Assembly: GCA_040775095.1 (NCBI GenBank)
Contig: JAXGTD010000159.1
Coordinates: 1 to 8,530, forward strand
From: JAXGTD01 sp040775095
GTDB lineage: Bacteria > Pseudomonadota > Gammaproteobacteria > Chromatiales > Chromatiaceae
DNA length: 8,530 nucleotides
Reading direction: 5' to 3'
The translations under genes and the position numbers were made by a program. Position 1 is the stretch's first letter. Each line of letters opens with the position of its first letter. This document shows, piece after piece, positions 6,701-8,530 of the stretch. The notes beneath the pieces are model-generated. The model did no database searches, was not told the DNA's origin, and saw only the letters and a program-made list of their open reading frames with translations.

Positions 6701-6729
6701 GAGCGAATCGGAAACCCTGATTTTGGCTC
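6701..6729 (+). terminator. Weak interrupted stem after the Pro/Gly-rich gene
   Basis: GAGC (6701-6704) and AATC (6706-6709) pair with GATT (6719-6722) and GCTC (6726-6729), starting 12 bases after the TAG at 6687-6689. The arms are interrupted and no T-tract follows, so this is only a tentative transcript-end stem. Confidence 0.2.
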
Positions 6730-6793
6730 GTGAGCGCGGCCAGCGCCGGGAAGACATGGGGTCGTCCTCGCCTGACGTGCCCGTGGCGGATTG

Positions 6794-6806
6794 CGAATCT
6801 GATTCG
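6794..6806. promoter_or_regulatory. 13-bp operator-like palindrome before the ankyrin gene
   Basis: CGAATC-T-GATTCG is a perfect 6-bp dyad with a one-base centre. It ends immediately before the purine-rich AAGAGAAG that serves as the ribosome site of the ankyrin gene (ATG at 6821). A bound repressor or a local RNA fold here could limit expression. No matching site was noticed elsewhere in the window. Confidence 0.35.
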
Positions 6807-6820
6807 AAGAGAAGACTGTC

Positions 6821-8203
6821 ATGCACAACCCCTTCATCCCATTCGTTGTTGCCATCCTGCTTGCCTGCCCCGGGTGGGTCGTCGCGGGCGAGCCGCCGCC
6901 GGAATTCGCCACGGCGGTGGCGCGTGGAGACGTCAACAGGCTCCTGCGAATTCTGGACCAGCAGCAGGACGTCGATCTCAGGGGTCCCGCGGGCAGGCGC
7001 GCACTGCTGCACGCGGCGGCGACCGGCAATCTGGACATGGTCGAGGCGCTGCTGGCCCATGGGGCTGACCCCAACACCAGGGCCAAGGACCGCATCGCGC
7101 GTACACCTTTGATGCTGGCCGCCGCTGGCGGTCACCTGGCCGTCATGGATGCCCTGACCGATGCCGGTGCGAAGATCGACGCCAAGGACCGCGGCGGTCG
7201 AAGCGCACTCGCCTGGGCGACCCTGCAGGGGCAGGCAACGGCAGTCGAGGCACTCCTGGACGAGGGCGCGGACGTCAACAGCCGCGATAGCGCGGGGGGC
7301 ACCCCCCTGTTGATCGCGGTCGGCAGAGGCGAAGACGCGATCCTGCGTGTTCTCCTTGAGCAGGGTGCCGCCCTTGAAGTCGAATCGATCCCAAACAAGG
7401 TGACACCCTTGCTGCTCGCCATTGAGCGTGGCAGCCTCGGCACCGTGACCTCTCTGATCGATCGGGGCGCCAAGGTCGACGGCCGCAACAGCGATGGGCT
7501 GACCCCGTTGATGAGCGCCGCCGGCAACGGGCAGGCCGAGATCGTTGCTCTGTTGCTCGCACATGGGGCCGACGTGAACGCGGAGCAAAAGGATCAATGG
7601 ACACCCCTGATCTACGCGGCGGCCGGAAGGCGAGCCGACATCACGATGGAACTGCTCGAAAAAGGGGCCGATGTCTCGGCGGTCAATGCACAGGGCGCGA
7701 ACGCCCTGATCCTGGCGGCACAGGGCGGAGACCCTCGTCAGGTCGAGGCCCTGCTCGGGGCTGGCGCCGCGACGGACGCAACAGACGCCCGCGGCTTCAC
7801 CCCACTCATCGTCGCCGCCTGGAATGGACACGAACCGGTGGTCGATCTGCTGATCCGGCATGGCGCCGACGTCAATGCGACGGATGCGCGGGGCAAGGGG
7901 CCGCTCGCCTGGGCCGTGGAAGCGGACCAGGTCGCGGTGGCAGACCGGCTGCTCGACCATGGCGTGGACCCGAACGGGCGTGATTCGGCCGGGTGGACGC
8001 CGCTGATGTACGGGGCATCGAAAGGCAATATGGCTGCCGTAACCGTTTTGCTCCAACGCGGTGCGGATGCGTCCGTGCGGGACAGCGGCGGGTCGACGGC
8101 GGCGGACTGGGCGGAACAACGGGGCCAGGACGAGGTCGCTGACTTGCTCTCGGGCCTTGGGGCGGGCAAGGCTGCACCGGCGCAGTCCGTGCCATCGCAT
8201 TGA
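6821..8203 (+). CDS. Exported ankyrin-repeat protein, about 13 repeats
   Basis: A 460-residue protein composed almost entirely of ankyrin repeats, which mediate protein binding rather than catalysis. About 13 repeats of roughly 33 residues run from residue 26 to 448. Typical cores are TPLMLAAAGGHLAVMDAL (95-112), TPLMSAAGNGQAEIVALLL (228-246) and TPLIVAAWNGHEPVVDLL (327-344); most end in GAD-x-N. The first repeat and the last (STAADWAEQRGQDEVADLL) look like degenerate caps. The N-terminus (FIPFVVAILLACPGWVVA) is an export signal, with likely signal peptidase I cleavage after A23. LLAC16 could be read as a lipobox, giving a lipoprotein, though no Lys or Arg precedes the hydrophobic stretch, which is unusual for either class. 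The start is supported by AAGAGAAG upstream. The likely location is the periplasm. Its partner is unknown; neighbouring exported proteins are candidates only by proximity. Confidence 0.95.
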   Translation: MHNPFIPFVVAILLACPGWVVAGEPPPEFATAVARGDVNRLLRILDQQQDVDLRGPAGRRALLHAAATGNLDMVEALLAHGADPNTRAKDRIARTPLMLAAAGGHLAVMDALTDAGAKIDAKDRGGRSALAWATLQGQATAVEALLDEGADVNSRDSAGGTPLLIAVGRGEDAILRVLLEQGAALEVESIPNKVTPLLLAIERGSLGTVTSLIDRGAKVDGRNSDGLTPLMSAAGNGQAEIVALLLAHGADVNAEQKDQWTPLIYAAAGRRADITMELLEKGADVSAVNAQGANALILAAQGGDPRQVEALLGAGAATDATDARGFTPLIVAAWNGHEPVVDLLIRHGADVNATDARGKGPLAWAVEADQVAVADRLLDHGVDPNGRDSAGWTPLMYGASKGNMAAVTVLLQRGADASVRDSGGSTAADWAEQRGQDEVADLLSGLGAGKAAPAQSVPSH

Positions 8204-8394
8204 TGCGGCTTCATGCCCTTCGCGTTGCCCGACCGTTGGGCGGCGCCAACAAGGAAGGCCCGGTTCGCGTTGAGAAGCGATAGGCCCGCTTGTCGGCGTA
8301 ATTGCTCGCCCTCGACGGGGTGTCCGCCCCGCGCAACCCCGCGTTCCGGCACGCCATCGACAGCGAAAGCGAACGCGAACGCGAACAGCGCCAG
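8204..8394. other. Intergenic tail without a convincing gene
   Basis: No frame on either strand gives a recognisable protein with a ribosome site. The stretch includes a short hexamer tandem repeat at 8363-8386. Open frames run through it on both strands, which is common at this G+C content. I see no clear terminator for the ankyrin gene on the plus strand. Confidence 0.5.
8363..8386. repeat. Hexanucleotide tandem repeat, four units
   Basis: One GCGAAA unit (8363-8368) is followed by three GCGAAC units (8369-8386). Read on the minus strand it would encode an alternating Ala-Phe run in one frame, but that frame is probably not a gene. It is a candidate slippage-prone microsatellite. Confidence 0.6.
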
Positions 8395-8427
8395 AAAAAG
8401 ACGCCGGCCCGTCCCGGCCGGCGCGTC
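8395..8427 (-). terminator. Minus-strand intrinsic terminator
   Basis: On the minus strand, an 8-bp G+C-only stem (CGCCGGCC at 8402-8409 with GGCCGGCG at 8416-8423, six-base loop) is followed directly by TC and then five T residues (A8395-A8399 on the plus strand). This is the classic stem plus T-tract arrangement. It is the only stem in the window with a good T-tract, and it implies a minus-strand gene ending just to its right. Confidence 0.6.
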
Positions 8428-8486
8428 CTGGATGCGCGAGTCACCGGGTGCGGTTCCCGATCGCACCGGCTGCTGTGCTTGGCCCA

Positions 8487-8528
8487 TCACGCCAGCATCC
8501 GGCCCCATCGCGGCTCGTCCCTGAGCCA
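8487..8528 (-). CDS. Possible C-terminal tail of a minus-strand gene entering from the right
   Basis: In one minus-strand frame the last codons read WLRDEPRWGRMLA and then TGA at 8487-8489, about 60 bases ahead of the minus-strand terminator. LRD-x-PRW-like endings occur at the C-termini of some TPR-containing and adenylate cyclase-type proteins, but 13 residues cannot establish a family. Another minus-strand frame ends at 8441 (GNRTR then stop) and is an alternative; a third stays open through the terminator. The terminator suggests that some gene ends here; which frame is real needs sequence to the right. Confidence 0.25.
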   Translation of the reverse strand, partial: WLRDEPRWGRMLA

Positions 8529-8530
8529 AG

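Noticed and set aside
6145..7095. A 316-codon open frame on the minus strand over the Pro/Gly-rich gene and the start of the ankyrin gene
   Set aside because: It is antisense to a certain gene for much of its length, has no domain, and is explained by high G+C content.
6686..8200. A 504-codon open frame on the minus strand across the ankyrin gene
   Set aside because: The plus strand encodes unmistakable ankyrin repeats. The minus-strand periodic Asp/Gln/Arg pattern is an echo of that repetition.
8211..8444. A 77-codon minus-strand open frame starting at GTG
   Set aside because: The minus-strand terminator stem and T-tract lie inside it, and its product is Arg/Ser-rich with no domain.

Overview
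The window looks like chromosomal DNA from a high-GC Gram-negative bacterium, probably a gammaproteobacterium. That is an inference. It rests on an SCO-type copper chaperone followed by a DUF2189 membrane protein, several Sec-type signal peptides, G+C-rich codon usage and purine-rich Shine-Dalgarno sites. No tRNA, rRNA, CRISPR array, transposase or phage gene was seen.

Layout. (1) 1-966, plus: the last 49 codons of an SCO1/SenC copper chaperone, then 20 bases later a five-helix DUF2189 membrane protein. This resembles the end of a cytochrome-oxidase assembly cluster. (2) 967-1033: a short convergent gap with an imperfect hairpin. (3) 1034-2668, minus: an exported serine beta-lactamase-like hydrolase with intact SxxK, YxN and HxG motifs and a C-terminal DUF3471-like domain. 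(4) 2669-3651: a 983-base divergent gap without a convincing gene. It holds two perfect 10-bp inverted repeats close together (one enclosing a tandem 10-bp duplication), an 8-bp inverted repeat, an AT-rich patch, a nested imperfect inverted repeat and a strong hairpin just ahead of the next gene. (5) 3652-5880, plus: a 742-residue secreted protein with 14 cysteines and a distinct C-terminal module that I cannot assign to a family, closed by an 11-bp stem. (6) 6147-6689, plus: a small Pro/Gly-rich protein with a signal peptide. (7) 6821-8203, plus: an exported protein made almost wholly of about 13 ankyrin repeats. (8) 8204-8530: a G+C-rich tail with a minus-strand intrinsic terminator and perhaps the last codons of a minus-strand gene entering from the right.

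How the genes may relate. SCO and DUF2189 plausibly serve respiratory oxidase biogenesis. The hydrolase is separate. The three plus-strand genes after 3652 all encode envelope or secreted proteins and lie in a row, but gaps of 266 and 131 bases and a stem after the first argue that they are not one tight operon. Linking them functionally is speculation. The least explained parts are the 742-residue protein and the structured 983-base leader upstream of it.
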